The translations under genes were made by a program, and so were the position numbers. 64,000 nt of DNA from assembly GCA_014656175.1 (NCBI GenBank), contig BNBX01000003.1:595389-659388 (forward strand). Reading direction: 5' to 3'. Every line of letters starts with the position of its first letter. The first letter of the stretch is position 1. The notes under the pieces were generated by a model that worked only from the letters and a program-made list of their open reading frames with translations, was not told where the DNA came from and ran no database searches. Below, piece by piece: positions 33,503 to 42,138 of this stretch. This DNA is from Streptomyces werraensis (GTDB lineage Bacteria; Actinomycetota; Actinomycetes; Streptomycetales; Streptomycetaceae).

Positions 33503-35050
33503 ATGTCGCCTGTGACCGGATTGTCTTCCTCGCCCGTCGCCGAGAGCACGCGCAGCCGCTCCGGTCCGGGGCACCGTACCGCCGCCGTGCTGGTGTTCGG
33601 GGCCTCGGCCGCGGTGCTGGTCGTCGAGATCGTCGCCCTGCGCCTGCTGGCCCCGTACCTGGGCCTCACCCTCGAGACGAGCACCCTGGTGATCGGTATC
33701 GCCCTCACGGCGATCGCGCTCGGGTCGTGGCTGGGCGGGCGCATCGCCGACCAGGTCGACCCGCTGCGGCTCCTCGCTCCCGCGCTCGGCGTCTCGGGCG
33801 CGGTCGTGGCCCTCACACCGGCCGTACTGCGCGGCGTCGCGGAGTGGGCGCGGCCGTTGCTGATCCTGGTCGCCGCGCTGACGATCCTGGTGCCGGGCGC
33901 GCTGCTGTCCGCGGTGACGCCCCTGGTGACCAAGGTGCGGCTCACCAGCCTCGCCGAGACCGGCACGGTCGTCGGCCGGCTGTCAGGCGTCGGCACGGCG
34001 GGGTCGATCGTCGGCACGGTCCTGACCGGCTTCGTGCTGCTGTCACGGCTGCCCGTGAGCGGCATTCTGGTCGGACTCGGCGCACTGCTGGTGGTCGCGT
34101 CGCTCCTGGTCGGCGGGCGCCTGCGCGGCCGGAGCGGCGCCGCGCCAGCCCTGGCGCTCGTCCTGGCGGCGGGCGGCCTGGCCGCGTCGGTGGCGCCGGG
34201 CGGCTGCGACGTCGAGACCCGGTACCACTGCGCCGAGGTCGTCGCCGACCCCGCCCGCGAGGGTGGTCGCACGCTGGTGCTGGACGGCGTACGACACTCC
34301 TACGTCGACGCCGACGACCCGACCCACCTGGAGTTCACCTACGTCAAGGCCGTCGCGTCGGTGATCGACGCCGCCTTCCCTGCCGGCAGGCCGCTCACGG
34401 CCCACCATCTGGGCGGCGGAGGTCTCACCCTGCCCCGCTACCTCGCGGCCACCCGCCCGGGCACGCGGAGCGTGGTGTCCGAGATCGACGACGGCGTCGT
34501 ACGCATCGACCGTGAACGGCTGGGACTGCGGCCGCAGTCCGGCATCGAGGTGCGCACCGAGGACGGCAGGCTGGGACTGAGGCGGCCGGCCACCGACGCG
34601 CTCGACCTGGTCGTGGGCGACGCTTTCGGCGGAGTCAGCGTGCCCTGGCACCTCACCACGGTGCAGGCGCTCGCGGAGGTGCGGCGCGTCCTCGCCCCCG
34701 GCGGCCTCTACGTCGTCAACCTCATCGACCACGGCGAGCAGGCCTTCGCGAAGGCGGAACTGGCCACGCTCCGCGAGGTGTTCGCGTACGTCGCCCTCCT
34801 GGGCGAACCGGTCGACATCGGTCTGGCCCGCACCGACGCCCCCGCGGGCGGCAACCTCGTGGCCGTCGCCTCGGACAGCCCCACCGACCTGACCGCGATC
34901 CAGAAGGCACTGGACGCCCGCAGCACAGGATGGAGGACGGTCACGGGGAAACCCCTCACCACGTGGACAGCCGGCGCCCCTGTCCTCACCGACGACTACG
35001 CCCCCGTCGACCAGCTCCTCCAGCCCTACGCCACGCAGCATGACCGCTGA
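33503..35050 (+). CDS. Fused membrane (MFS-like)/spermidine synthase-like protein
   Basis: Residues about 25-235 form seven or eight transmembrane helices (VLVFGASAAVLVVEIVALRL onward). Residues about 240-510 form a spermidine-synthase-like methyltransferase fold: CAEVVADPAREGGRTLVLDG, HHLGGGGLTLPRYLAATRP (nucleotide-binding loop), VVSEIDDGVVRIDRE and LVVGDAFGGVSVPWHLTT. These fused proteins are common in bacteria; real aminopropyl transfer has rarely been shown. Two starts are possible: ATG 33503, or GTG 33512 with AAGGA at better spacing. Confidence 0.88.
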   Translation: MSPVTGLSSSPVAESTRSRSGPGHRTAAVLVFGASAAVLVVEIVALRLLAPYLGLTLETSTLVIGIALTAIALGSWLGGRIADQVDPLRLLAPALGVSGAVVALTPAVLRGVAEWARPLLILVAALTILVPGALLSAVTPLVTKVRLTSLAETGTVVGRLSGVGTAGSIVGTVLTGFVLLSRLPVSGILVGLGALLVVASLLVGGRLRGRSGAAPALALVLAAGGLAASVAPGGCDVETRYHCAEVVADPAREGGRTLVLDGVRHSYVDADDPTHLEFTYVKAVASVIDAAFPAGRPLTAHHLGGGGLTLPRYLAATRPGTRSVVSEIDDGVVRIDRERLGLRPQSGIEVRTEDGRLGLRRPATDALDLVVGDAFGGVSVPWHLTTVQALAEVRRVLAPGGLYVVNLIDHGEQAFAKAELATLREVFAYVALLGEPVDIGLARTDAPAGGNLVAVASDSPTDLTAIQKALDARSTGWRTVTGKPLTTWTAGAPVLTDDYAPVDQLLQPYATQHDR

Positions 35051-35169
35051 CCGGGAGAGGCGGGGCGTGAGGAGCCCTGTCGTTTCTGTCCAAGACGGCC
35101 GTGCCCGTCTCCCTCTAACGTGAACGCAACAGGCCGGAGGCCCGCGTCGGGCCGGAGGAGAGGCGCATC

Positions 35170-35748
35170 ATGCGGAAACTGGTGTACACGGGGTTCATGT
35201 CCCTGGACGGCGTCGTGGACTCGCCCGGCGGCGGGCCGGGGGAGGAACACCGCAGCGGCGGCTGGGTGTTCAAGGACCTGGAGTTCGTCGAGGAGGCCTG
35301 GTCGCTGAAGGGGGAGGAACTGTCCGACACGACGGCGCTGATGTTCGGCCGCCGCAGTTACGAGGCGTTCGCGCCGGTCTGGCCCGGCTCGGAGGACCAT
35401 GCCGCCTACCGCGACCTGCCGAAATACGTGGTGTCGTCGACGCTCTCCGAGGACGCCCTGGTCGACGGATGGGGCCCGACCACGATCCTGCGCTCCACCG
35501 AGGAGGTCGCCGCGCTCAAGGAGGGTGAAGGCGGCGCCGTCTTCATCCACGGCAGTGCGGAACTGGCCCGGCGGCTGTCCGACGCCGGCCTCGTCGACCA
35601 GTACAACCTGCTCATGTTCCCCGTGCTGCTCGGTGCCGGGAAGAGCCTGTTCGGCCGCGCCGACCGGGACAAGCAGATGCTGGCCCTGCGGGAGTCGGCG
35701 ACCTACTCCAACGGCATCGTCAAGCTCGTCTACGACGTCCGGCGCTGA
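35170..35748 (+). CDS. Dihydrofolate-reductase-like (RibD C-terminal domain) protein
   Basis: The 192-residue protein starts MRKLVYTGFMSLDGVVDSPG and contains ALMFGRRSYEAFAPVWPG, KYVVSSTLSEDALVDGW and VFIHGSAELARRLSDAGLVD, the NADPH-binding DHFR-fold motifs. It is a paralogue in family terms of the protein at 18485-19111 but differs in detail. GGAGGAG precedes the ATG. Its 3' end overlaps the convergent AraC-family gene by 19 bases. Substrate unknown. Confidence 0.9.
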   Translation: MRKLVYTGFMSLDGVVDSPGGGPGEEHRSGGWVFKDLEFVEEAWSLKGEELSDTTALMFGRRSYEAFAPVWPGSEDHAAYRDLPKYVVSSTLSEDALVDGWGPTTILRSTEEVAALKEGEGGAVFIHGSAELARRLSDAGLVDQYNLLMFPVLLGAGKSLFGRADRDKQMLALRESATYSNGIVKLVYDVRR

Positions 35749-36440
35749 TCGACGTCGAGCGCGATCGCCCCTCCGGCGCCCTCGCGCAGCTGACGCGCGG
35801 TGCGTCCGACGTACGTGCGCAGGGCGCGGGCCAGGTGCGGCTCGTCGAAGTAGTCCAGCTTGGGGACGACGTCGGCCGCCTGATCGCCGGCGGCCAGCAG
35901 ACGCGCCGCCGTGCGCGCCCGCTCGATCTGCCGTACGGCACCCCGCGTGAGTCCCGTCGCGGCCCGGAAACGCCGTTCGACGGTCCGCTGTGAGACGTCG
36001 GGGTGGTGACCGCGGAGCACGTCGGCGACGAGCGGCTCCCGGTCGAGCACCCCGGCCCGCACCAGCCGCTCGACCAGGGCCTCGGCGTCGTCCGGCCCGG
36101 GCGTCTCCCAGCGCGCCCCGTCCAGCCGGAACGTCCGGCGCGAGGTGTCGGGGAGCGGGACCCCGCCGTCGAGCAGGTCCGCCGTGGACACCATCCGCAG
36201 GGAGGTGCCCACGGCGAGGTCGATTCCGGTGAAGACGGCCCCCTCCGGCACGGGCGCCGTGCCGGTGCGGGTCTCGGGGCCCGTGACCGCCGCGTACGCC
36301 GCCCCGTCCTGCTGCCAGAAGACCAGGCCCAGCCGTGTCCCGGCGACGGACGTCATGGTGGTGACGCGCTCGCTGGTGCACGTCCACACGCTGTCGACCC
36401 ACGGCGAGTCGGACGGGCGTGTCTCGAACCGCAGTCTCAC
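35730..36440 (-). CDS. AraC-family transcriptional regulator
   Basis: The C-terminal 90 residues carry the two AraC helix-turn-helices: VSQRTVERRFRAATGLTRGA (first) and AADVVPKLDYFDEPHLARAL (second). The N-terminal 140 residues (LRFETRPSDSPWVDSVWTC start) form a ligand domain of the type found in many Streptomyces AraC proteins. The GTG at 36440 gives the conserved start; the frame extends to 36509 without support. It is convergent with the DHFR-like gene, which AraC proteins of this type often neighbour, so regulation of that gene is possible. Confidence 0.85.
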   Translation of the reverse strand: MRLRFETRPSDSPWVDSVWTCTSERVTTMTSVAGTRLGLVFWQQDGAAYAAVTGPETRTGTAPVPEGAVFTGIDLAVGTSLRMVSTADLLDGGVPLPDTSRRTFRLDGARWETPGPDDAEALVERLVRAGVLDREPLVADVLRGHHPDVSQRTVERRFRAATGLTRGAVRQIERARTAARLLAAGDQAADVVPKLDYFDEPHLARALRTYVGRTARQLREGAGGAIALDVDQRRTS

Positions 36441-36595
36441 GCCGGCAGGATACGCCCCTGGCGCCCAGGCAACTGCGCGCCCGTCTTGTGACGCCACCGA
36501 GGCCGGCACTCCCCGGGGCGCGGGGAACGGCGCGACCAGCCACGACGCACCCGCACCCGGCGCCCGAGCTCACCGAGAACCCCGGTGGCCGCCCC

Positions 36596-37033
36596 TCAGG
36601 CCAGCCCCTCCGCCACCAGCCCCTTCAGCACAGCCTCCCCCAACGCCTCCACCGCGGAGCGAGGCCGCACCATCACGGTGAACTCCTTGATCCGCCCGCC
36701 CTCCTCGAAGTGCAGCAGATCGATTCCGTGGATCTCCTTCCCGCCCACGGTCGCCCGGAAGACCAGCACGGCCGACGGCAGCGTCACCCCCTCCGCACTG
36801 GTCTGCGCCGCCCCGCTGTACTCCCCGACGTACCGGAAGTCCTCGAACGTCCGCAGCAGCACGCCGAACAGCCCCATGACCATCGCCCTGCCCTCGAAAG
36901 GCGTGAACTTCACCGGGCTGTACAGCCGCACGTCGTCGGTGAAGAGATCGTCCAGCGCCGCCAGATCGCGCGCGTCGACGGCTGCACGGAAACGCTCCAC
37001 GGTGTCCACGGACGCCACCACCTCAATAGTCAT
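36596..37033 (-). CDS. NTF2/SnoaL-like cone-fold protein
   Basis: The 145-residue protein shows the SnoaL-like pattern: VERFRAAVDARDLAALDDLF, DDVRLYSPVKFTPFEGRAMV, and HGIDLLHFEEGGRIKEFTVM (the strand that closes the pocket). Such proteins are small enzymes or ligand binders; there is no specific active site to name. It is divergent from the PadR gene, and one operator arm overlaps its start codon. It has no ribosome binding site, so its transcript may be leaderless. Confidence 0.87.
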   Translation of the reverse strand: MTIEVVASVDTVERFRAAVDARDLAALDDLFTDDVRLYSPVKFTPFEGRAMVMGLFGVLLRTFEDFRYVGEYSGAAQTSAEGVTLPSAVLVFRATVGGKEIHGIDLLHFEEGGRIKEFTVMVRPRSAVEALGEAVLKGLVAEGLA

Positions 37034-37061
37034 GGATGTGAGTAGTCAGAAAGATGACTAT
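37026..37061. promoter_or_regulatory. PadR operator with three TAGTCA half-sites
   Basis: ATAGTCAT (37026-37033) and ATGACTAT (37054-37061) are perfect inverted arms 20 bases apart. A third half-site TAGTCA (37043-37048) pairs with TGACTA (37055-37060) across 6 bases. The first arm covers the start codon of the NTF2-like gene, so a bound repressor would block that gene directly. The PadR start is 67 bases downstream in the other direction. Confidence 0.7.
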
Positions 37062-37128
37062 CATGGGGTGCCCGCAGGGCGACAGAGGCGGAGCACCCAC
37101 AGCACACCGACAGGCGGAAAGGAACCGC

Positions 37129-37698
37129 ATGGCACTCCGGCACGCCGTACTGGCCGCGCTGCTCGACGGAGAGCTCAGCGGCTACCAGCTGGCCAAGGCG
37201 TTCGACGTCGGCGTGGCCAACTTCTGGTACGCCCAGCCGCAGCAGCTCTACGCCGAACTGACCCGGCTGGAGCAGCAGGGACTCGTCGCGGGCCGCGAAG
37301 TGGTGCAGGAGAGCCGCCCCAACAAGCGGCTGTTCCACGTCACCGACGCCGGCATGGCCGAGCTGGAGGCCTTCACCGCCGCCTCCGCCAAGCCCGCCTT
37401 CGTCCGCGACGACCTCATGGTGAAGGTCCAGGCGGCCGACAGCGTCGACACCGCCACCCTGATCGACCAGCTCACCGAACGCGCGGAGATCGCCGGCGCA
37501 CGCATCGAGCTGTTCGAGGCGCTGCTCCGGCGCCTGCGCGGCGACCGCGACGAGGAGGACTTCCTCCGCCACGGTGACCGCATCGGCCCCTACCTGACCT
37601 GCCTGCGCGGCGTCGCCTTCGAGCAGGAGAACCGCGACTGGTGCCTGCGGACCGTCGCCGTACTGGAAGAGAGGCGGCACACCCGTGCCCGGAACTGA
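37129..37698 (+). CDS. PadR-family transcriptional regulator
   Basis: The N-terminus is the PadR winged helix: MALRHAVLAALLDGELSGYQ, then FWYAQPQQLYAELTRLEQQG and VVQESRPNKRLFHVTDAG. Residues about 95-189 form the helical PadR C-terminal (Vir_act_alpha_C) domain, making it a subfamily-1 protein. ATG 37129 has AAAGGA upstream. It is divergent from the NTF2-like gene and overlaps the SGNH hydrolase gene by 14 bases, so it is probably both repressor of its neighbour and first gene of a two-gene transcript. Confidence 0.92.
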   Translation: MALRHAVLAALLDGELSGYQLAKAFDVGVANFWYAQPQQLYAELTRLEQQGLVAGREVVQESRPNKRLFHVTDAGMAELEAFTAASAKPAFVRDDLMVKVQAADSVDTATLIDQLTERAEIAGARIELFEALLRRLRGDRDEEDFLRHGDRIGPYLTCLRGVAFEQENRDWCLRTVAVLEERRHTRARN

Positions 37699-38491
37699 GA
37701 CGACCTACCTCCGCTACGTCGCCCTCGGCGACAGCCAGACCGAGGGCGTCGGCGACGGCGACGACGTCACCGGCCTGCGCGGCTTCGCCGACCGCCTCGC
37801 CGAGCACCTGGCCCGGCACGAGCCCGCCCTCCAGTACGCCAACCTGGCCGTACGCGGCCGCCTCGCCGCCCAGGTCCACGCCGAGCAGCTCGCCCCCGCC
37901 CTGGCGCTGCGGCCCGACCTCGCCACCGTCGTCGCCGGTGTCAACGACCTGCTGCGACCCGGCTTCGACGCCGACAAGGTCTGCATCCACCTGGACGCCA
38001 TGTTCGGCGCGCTCACCGAGCAGGGCGCCCTGGTCGCCACGATCACCGTCCCCGACCTGTCCCGCGTCTGCCCCGTCGCACGCCCGCTGGTCCCGCGCGT
38101 CACCGCGCTCAACGAGGGGATACGCCGTACCGCGCGCCGCCATGGAGTCGTCGTCGCCGAGACAGCCCTGCATCCTGTCGCGGGCGACCCCCGCCTGTGG
38201 AGCCCCGACCGGCTCCACGCCGGCCCGCTCGGCCACGAACGCATCGCCGCCGCCCTCGCCCACGCGCTCCGGCTGCCCGGCAGCGACGACACGTGGACGC
38301 ACCCCCTCCCTCCCGAGAACCTGCCCACCGGCCTGCGCGTCGTCGGCACCGAACTCCGGTGGCTCGCGGGCTTCCTGGGACCGTGGCTGCTCCGCCGTCT
38401 GCGCGGCCGCTCGTCCGGCGACGGCCGCTCGGCCAAACGACCGCTGCTCCACCCGGTACTGGACGACCGCCGCACGGTGACGGACGGCTGA
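37685..38491 (+). CDS. SGNH/GDSL-type esterase or lipase
   Basis: Block I of the SGNH family is YVALGDSQTEGVGDGDDVTG near residue 12 (nucleophile Ser), block II is NLAVRGRLAAQ (oxyanion Gly), block III is VVAGVNDLLRPG (Asn), and block V is SPDRLHAGPLGHERIA (Asp and His). It has no signal peptide, so it acts in the cytoplasm, probably as an esterase. The GTG start overlaps the PadR stop by 14 bases, pointing to co-expression. Confidence 0.9.
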   Translation: MPGTETTYLRYVALGDSQTEGVGDGDDVTGLRGFADRLAEHLARHEPALQYANLAVRGRLAAQVHAEQLAPALALRPDLATVVAGVNDLLRPGFDADKVCIHLDAMFGALTEQGALVATITVPDLSRVCPVARPLVPRVTALNEGIRRTARRHGVVVAETALHPVAGDPRLWSPDRLHAGPLGHERIAAALAHALRLPGSDDTWTHPLPPENLPTGLRVVGTELRWLAGFLGPWLLRRLRGRSSGDGRSAKRPLLHPVLDDRRTVTDG

Positions 38492-38509
38492 GCGACGGCA
38501 CCTACGACC

Positions 38510-38905
38510 TCACCTACGCGCGGTGGGCTCCGCCGTGCCGGCCGGCGACCTGGTGAACGGATGCCGGGAATCGTCCAGAACCTCCCGCGCGGGCCCCTGC
38601 TCGACGACCTCACCCGCGTCCAGGACGGCGACACGATGAGCGAGGGCAGCGGTGGCGAGGTCGTGGGTGATCAGGACCACACCCAAGTCACCCCGCTCGC
38701 GCCCCAGTTCGTCGCACAGCAGCACACGAGGACGAGCCGGCAGGGCGCGGGCGAGCGCCGCACGCTGGAGCTCGCCCCCGGAGAGCTCGCCGGGCCGACG
38801 CAGGACCAGATGCTCCGGCAGATCCAGCCGGGCCAGAACACTCAGCGCCTCCCGCCGCGCCGCCTCCGCGTCCGTTCCGCGCAGACGCACCGCGGTGCGG
38901 GCCAC
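38510..38905 (-). pseudogene. Remnant of an oligopeptide/nickel-type ABC transporter ATPase
   Basis: The open frame has the ABC signature GELSGGELQRAALARALPAR, a Walker B (PRVLLCDE) and the H-loop VVLITHDLATAALAHRV, then the Dpp/Opp-type tail GEVVEQGPAREVLDDSRHPF. Walker A and the N-terminal half are absent. Between Walker B and the H-loop about 20 residues are missing: CDE runs straight into LGRERGDLG, without the PTSALD segment. The upstream frame degenerates near SPVSPTRDVARTAV. It cannot encode a working ATPase. No partner permeases are near. Confidence 0.85.
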
Positions 38906-38936
38906 GTCGCGCGTCGGTGAGACCGGTGAAGCGGAA

Positions 38937-38971
38937 ACGGCCGGGTCGGGTGTGTGCCCCGACCCGGCCGT
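38937..38971 (-). terminator. Intrinsic terminator of the MarR gene
   Basis: Perfect 14-bp arms (38937-38950 and 38958-38971) enclose a 7-base loop, 16 bases after the MarR stop on the minus strand. It separates the MarR gene from the ABC ATPase remnant. Confidence 0.82.
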
Positions 38972-38986
38972 CCGCCGCGGGGTTGA

Positions 38987-39484
38987 TCAGTCGGTGCGCC
39001 CGCGCAGCAGCGCGAGCTCGTGGTTCAGCTCGGTGAGGAAGCGGATCACCACGCGCAGTTCCTCGGCCGTGAACCGCTCACGGGCCGCGTCGGTGCTGCG
39101 GGCGAGCGGCTGGAAGTACTCCCGCGCCAGGCCCTTGGCCCGCTCCTCGTACTCCAGATGCACCACACGGCGGTCGTCGGCCGCCCGGACACGCCGGATG
39201 TGACCCGCCCGCTCCAGTCGGTCCAGGCATGCTGTCATCGCGCCGGAGGTGAGGTTCAGCTGCTTGCGCAGACGGCCGGGCGTCATGGGCGCGTCGGGGC
39301 TGCCGCCGTCGAGGATCGCTATCAGAGCGAGCATGTCGGTGTGGTGCAGACCGTGCGCCTGAGCGAACTCCTGGACGATGCGGTTGAACTCGCCGGTCAT
39401 CCGGCGCAGTTGCACCGCGAATGACTGGAGTCCCGTCGGGCACTCCCCCGGCGGGGGAGGTGCGGAGGTTTGTGAGCCGCTCAT
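38987..39484 (-). CDS. MarR-family transcriptional regulator
   Basis: The 165-residue protein has the MarR winged helix: HHTDMLALIAILDGG, LRKQLNLTSGAMTACLDRLE (recognition helix) and RVRAADDRRVVHLEYEE (wing with the DxR signature). N- and C-terminal helices for dimerisation flank it. It is divergent from the MMPL exporter gene with a palindromic, AT-richer spacer between, so it is the probable repressor of that exporter. TATACT lies about 6 bases before its ATG and no ribosome binding site is present, suggesting a leaderless transcript. Confidence 0.92.
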   Translation of the reverse strand: MSGSQTSAPPPPGECPTGLQSFAVQLRRMTGEFNRIVQEFAQAHGLHHTDMLALIAILDGGSPDAPMTPGRLRKQLNLTSGAMTACLDRLERAGHIRRVRAADDRRVVHLEYEERAKGLAREYFQPLARSTDAARERFTAEELRVVIRFLTELNHELALLRGRTD

Positions 39485-39490
39485 GCGGCC

Positions 39491-39526
39491 AGTATAAGAT
39501 CACTCGATGATTGACATAATCGATCG
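39491..39526. promoter_or_regulatory. MarR/MMPL divergent promoter and operator
   Basis: GATT (39509-39512) and AATC (39518-39521) invert around GACAT; outer CGAT/ATCG copies (39505-39508 and 39523-39526) extend this with a one-base offset. TTGACA at 39511-39516 is a perfect -35 for the MMPL gene and lies inside the palindrome. AGTATA (39491-39496) reads TATACT on the minus strand, the likely -10 of the MarR gene. A bound repressor would block both. Confidence 0.6.
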
Positions 39527-39559
39527 TGGACATAACCGCTTCGCGCCATAGGAACCCAC

Positions 39560-41677
39560 ATGACATCCGCACCACGCCGGGCCCGGTGGCTCGTCCCGCT
39601 CGCTCTGTTGATCGTCTGGCTCGGCGTGGGCGGGATGCTCGGTCCGTACGCGGGGAAGCTGGGCGAGGTGGCCACCAACGACCAGGCCTCCTTCCTGCCC
39701 CGGAGCGCCGAGTCCACCCAGGTCCTCGACCAGCGGAAGGCGTTCGACCAGCAGGAGACGCTGCCCGCGATCGTCGTGTGGACCGCGGACGGGGAGCGGA
39801 TCACCGGCGGCCAGACTGAGGCCGCCACCCGCGCCGTCGCCGGGCTCGCCGGCAAGCCGGGCGTCGTGGGCGAGCCCTCGCCGGCCTTCCCCTCCGAGGA
39901 CGGCAAAGCCCTGCAGTCGGTGGTGCAGGTGGAGCCCGACCTCGGTGACGGACTGGCCGACGTGATCGACGAGGTGCGCGAGGCCGCGGGCACCGTCGAC
40001 GGCACCACGGTCGAGGTGGCGGGCCCCGCGGCCAGCCAGGTCGACCTCTCGGACGCCTTCTCCGGCATCGACGGGCTGCTGCTCGGCGTGGCCCTCGCAG
40101 CCGTGCTGCTGATCCTGCTGCTGGTCTACCGCAGCGTCCTGCTGCCCTTCGTCATCATCCTCGGCTCCGTCTTCGCGCTCGGCCTGGCCTGCGCGGTCGT
40201 CTACGTCCTCGCCGACCACGACGTGGTGCGCGTCGACGGCCAGGTCCAGGGCATCCTGTCCATCCTCGTGATCGGCGCGGCCACCGACTACGCCCTGCTC
40301 CTCGCCGCCCGCTTCCGCGAGGAACTCGCCGTGCGCGGCGACCGGTTCACCGCCGCGCGCGCAGCCGTACGCCGGTCCTTCGGCGCGATCACCGCCAGCG
40401 CCGCCACGGTCGCCCTCGGACTGCTGACACTGCTCGCCAGCGACCTCACCAACAACCGCGCCCTCGGCCCGGTCGGCGCCATCGGCATCGTGTGCTCGGT
40501 GCTCTCCGCGCTCACCTTCCTGCCGGCCGCCCTCGCCCTGCTGGGCCGCAGCGCCTACTGGCCCGCCAGGCCCAAGGCGTCCGACGCCACCGTCGAGGGG
40601 CACAGCGTGTGGCGCCGCGTCGCCGCCACCGTCGACCGCAAACCGCGCCGCGTGTGGGCGGTGACCGCGCTGATCCTCGCCGTCTTCGCGGCCTTCTCCC
40701 CGTCCCTGTCCGCCAAGGGCACCCCGCTCGACGAGATCTTCGTCAACGACGCGCCGTCGGTCGCCGCGCAGCAGACGCTCGGCCAGCACTTCCCCGGCGG
40801 GTCCGGCAACCCGGCCGTCATCCTCGCGAACGCCGACCGGCTCGACGAGGTCACCGCGGCGGCGAACAGGACCGAGGGAGTCGCCTCCGCCGCACCCGTC
40901 TCCGCCTCCGGACGGCCCGGCGGCGGGAAGCCGCTGGTCGTCGACGGGCGGGTACGCGTCGACGCCACGCTGGAAGCCGCGGCCGACAGCGACGCCGCGA
41001 AGCAGGCCGTCGAGCGGCTCCGCGACAATCTGCACGACGTCTCCGGCGCCGACGCCCTCGTCGGCGGCTACACCGCCCAGCAGGTCGACACCCAGCAGAC
41101 CGCATCCGACGACCGCACGCTCATCGTGCCGATCGTCCTCGTCGTCATCCTGCTGATCCTCGTCCTGCTGCTGCGGTCCGTGCTCGTGCCCGTGCTGCTG
41201 GTCGCGACCGTGGCACTCAACTTCCTCGCCACGCTCGGCGTGTCCGCGCTGGTCTTCGAGCACCTCTTCGGCTTCAGCGGCACGGACGCGTCGGTCCCGC
41301 TGTACGGCTTCGTGTTCCTGGTGGCCCTGGGCGTCGACTACAACATCTTCCTGATGTCCCGCGTCCGCGAGGAGGCGCTGACCCACGGCACGCGACAGGG
41401 TGTCCTGCGTGGCCTCACCACCACCGGCGGCGTCATCACCTCGGCCGGCGTGGTCCTCGCCGCGACGTTCGCCGCGCTGATGGTGATTCCTCTGGCCTTC
41501 CTGGTCCAGATCGCCTTCATCGTCGCCTTCGGCGTCCTCCTCGACACCCTGGTCGTGCGGTCCCTGCTGGTCCCGGCCCTGGTGATCGACATCGGCCCCA
41601 AGGCCTGGTGGCCGGGCTCCCTCTCCCGCCCCACGCCGGAGAGGAACGAGGACGCGCCGGCACCTGAACGCACGTGA
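39560..41677 (+). CDS. MMPL-family RND exporter
   Basis: The 705-residue protein has the classical two-half layout: one N-terminal helix, a large extracytoplasmic loop, five or six helices, then the same again. The proton-relay motifs are VIGAATDYALLLAARFREEL near residue 240 and LVALGVDYNIFLMSRVREEA near residue 590, each with the Asp-Tyr pair. MMPL proteins export lipids, pigments or drugs in actinomycetes. Control by the divergent MarR gene suggests a role in drug or toxic-metabolite efflux. A 19-bp terminator follows at once. Confidence 0.92.
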   Translation: MTSAPRRARWLVPLALLIVWLGVGGMLGPYAGKLGEVATNDQASFLPRSAESTQVLDQRKAFDQQETLPAIVVWTADGERITGGQTEAATRAVAGLAGKPGVVGEPSPAFPSEDGKALQSVVQVEPDLGDGLADVIDEVREAAGTVDGTTVEVAGPAASQVDLSDAFSGIDGLLLGVALAAVLLILLLVYRSVLLPFVIILGSVFALGLACAVVYVLADHDVVRVDGQVQGILSILVIGAATDYALLLAARFREELAVRGDRFTAARAAVRRSFGAITASAATVALGLLTLLASDLTNNRALGPVGAIGIVCSVLSALTFLPAALALLGRSAYWPARPKASDATVEGHSVWRRVAATVDRKPRRVWAVTALILAVFAAFSPSLSAKGTPLDEIFVNDAPSVAAQQTLGQHFPGGSGNPAVILANADRLDEVTAAANRTEGVASAAPVSASGRPGGGKPLVVDGRVRVDATLEAAADSDAAKQAVERLRDNLHDVSGADALVGGYTAQQVDTQQTASDDRTLIVPIVLVVILLILVLLLRSVLVPVLLVATVALNFLATLGVSALVFEHLFGFSGTDASVPLYGFVFLVALGVDYNIFLMSRVREEALTHGTRQGVLRGLTTTGGVITSAGVVLAATFAALMVIPLAFLVQIAFIVAFGVLLDTLVVRSLLVPALVIDIGPKAWWPGSLSRPTPERNEDAPAPERT

Positions 41678-41688
41678 CGCGACCGGGT

Positions 41689-41730
41689 TGACTGCGGGCG
41701 GACAGCCGGACGGCTGTCCGCCCGCAGTCA
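41689..41730 (+). terminator. Bidirectional intrinsic terminator
   Basis: Perfect 19-bp arms (41689-41707 and 41712-41730) enclose a 4-base loop GGAC. It starts 12 bases after the MMPL stop and lies 28 bases beyond the stop of the convergent Cys-rich gene, so it serves both. Confidence 0.9.
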
Positions 41731-41757
41731 GGTCGTGCGCGGTCCGCGTCCTGGGGC

Positions 41758-42138
41758 TCAGCCGGAGCTGCCGCAGGACGACGACGAACCGCCTCCACAG
41801 GACGACGAACTCCCACAGGAGGAACCGCTGCCGCAGGAGGAACCGCTGCCGCAGGAGGACGTGCTCCCCCCGGAGCACCCGCCGGCGGAGCCTCCGCCCG
41901 AGTCGGCGGCCCACCAGCCCGGGTAGGCGGGGTCACCGCCCACCCCGGGCGCCGAAGCGGAACCATGGACGCCGGCCGCCCCCGCCCCCGGGCCACCGCC
42001 GACCCCTCGCGAAAGGCCGGGCGGTCGGCCGGGCGCGCCCACAGGCCCGGAGCGTGACAGCCTTCGGACCACCGACCAGACGACCGCGGAAGCGATCGTG
42101 ACGACGAATCCGAAAACGAGCAGAAGCGCCACCATCAC
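41758..42138 (-). CDS. Small membrane-anchored protein with Cys/Ser/Gly-rich repeat tail
   Basis: The 126-residue protein has one N-terminal transmembrane helix (VALLLVFGFVVTIASAVVW), a Gly/Pro/Ala middle (GGGPGAGAAGVHGSAS), and a C-terminal 45 residues made almost only of Gly, Ser and evenly spaced Cys (units such as GSSCGSGSSC). Seven Cys recur mostly every five or six residues. I do not know a named family. The helix would leave the Cys tail in the cytoplasm or outside depending on topology; metal binding or cross-linking is a guess. A terminator 28 bases beyond the stop supports a real transcript. Confidence 0.7.
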   Translation of the reverse strand: MMVALLLVFGFVVTIASAVVWSVVRRLSRSGPVGAPGRPPGLSRGVGGGPGAGAAGVHGSASAPGVGGDPAYPGWWAADSGGGSAGGCSGGSTSSCGSGSSCGSGSSCGSSSSCGGGSSSSCGSSG

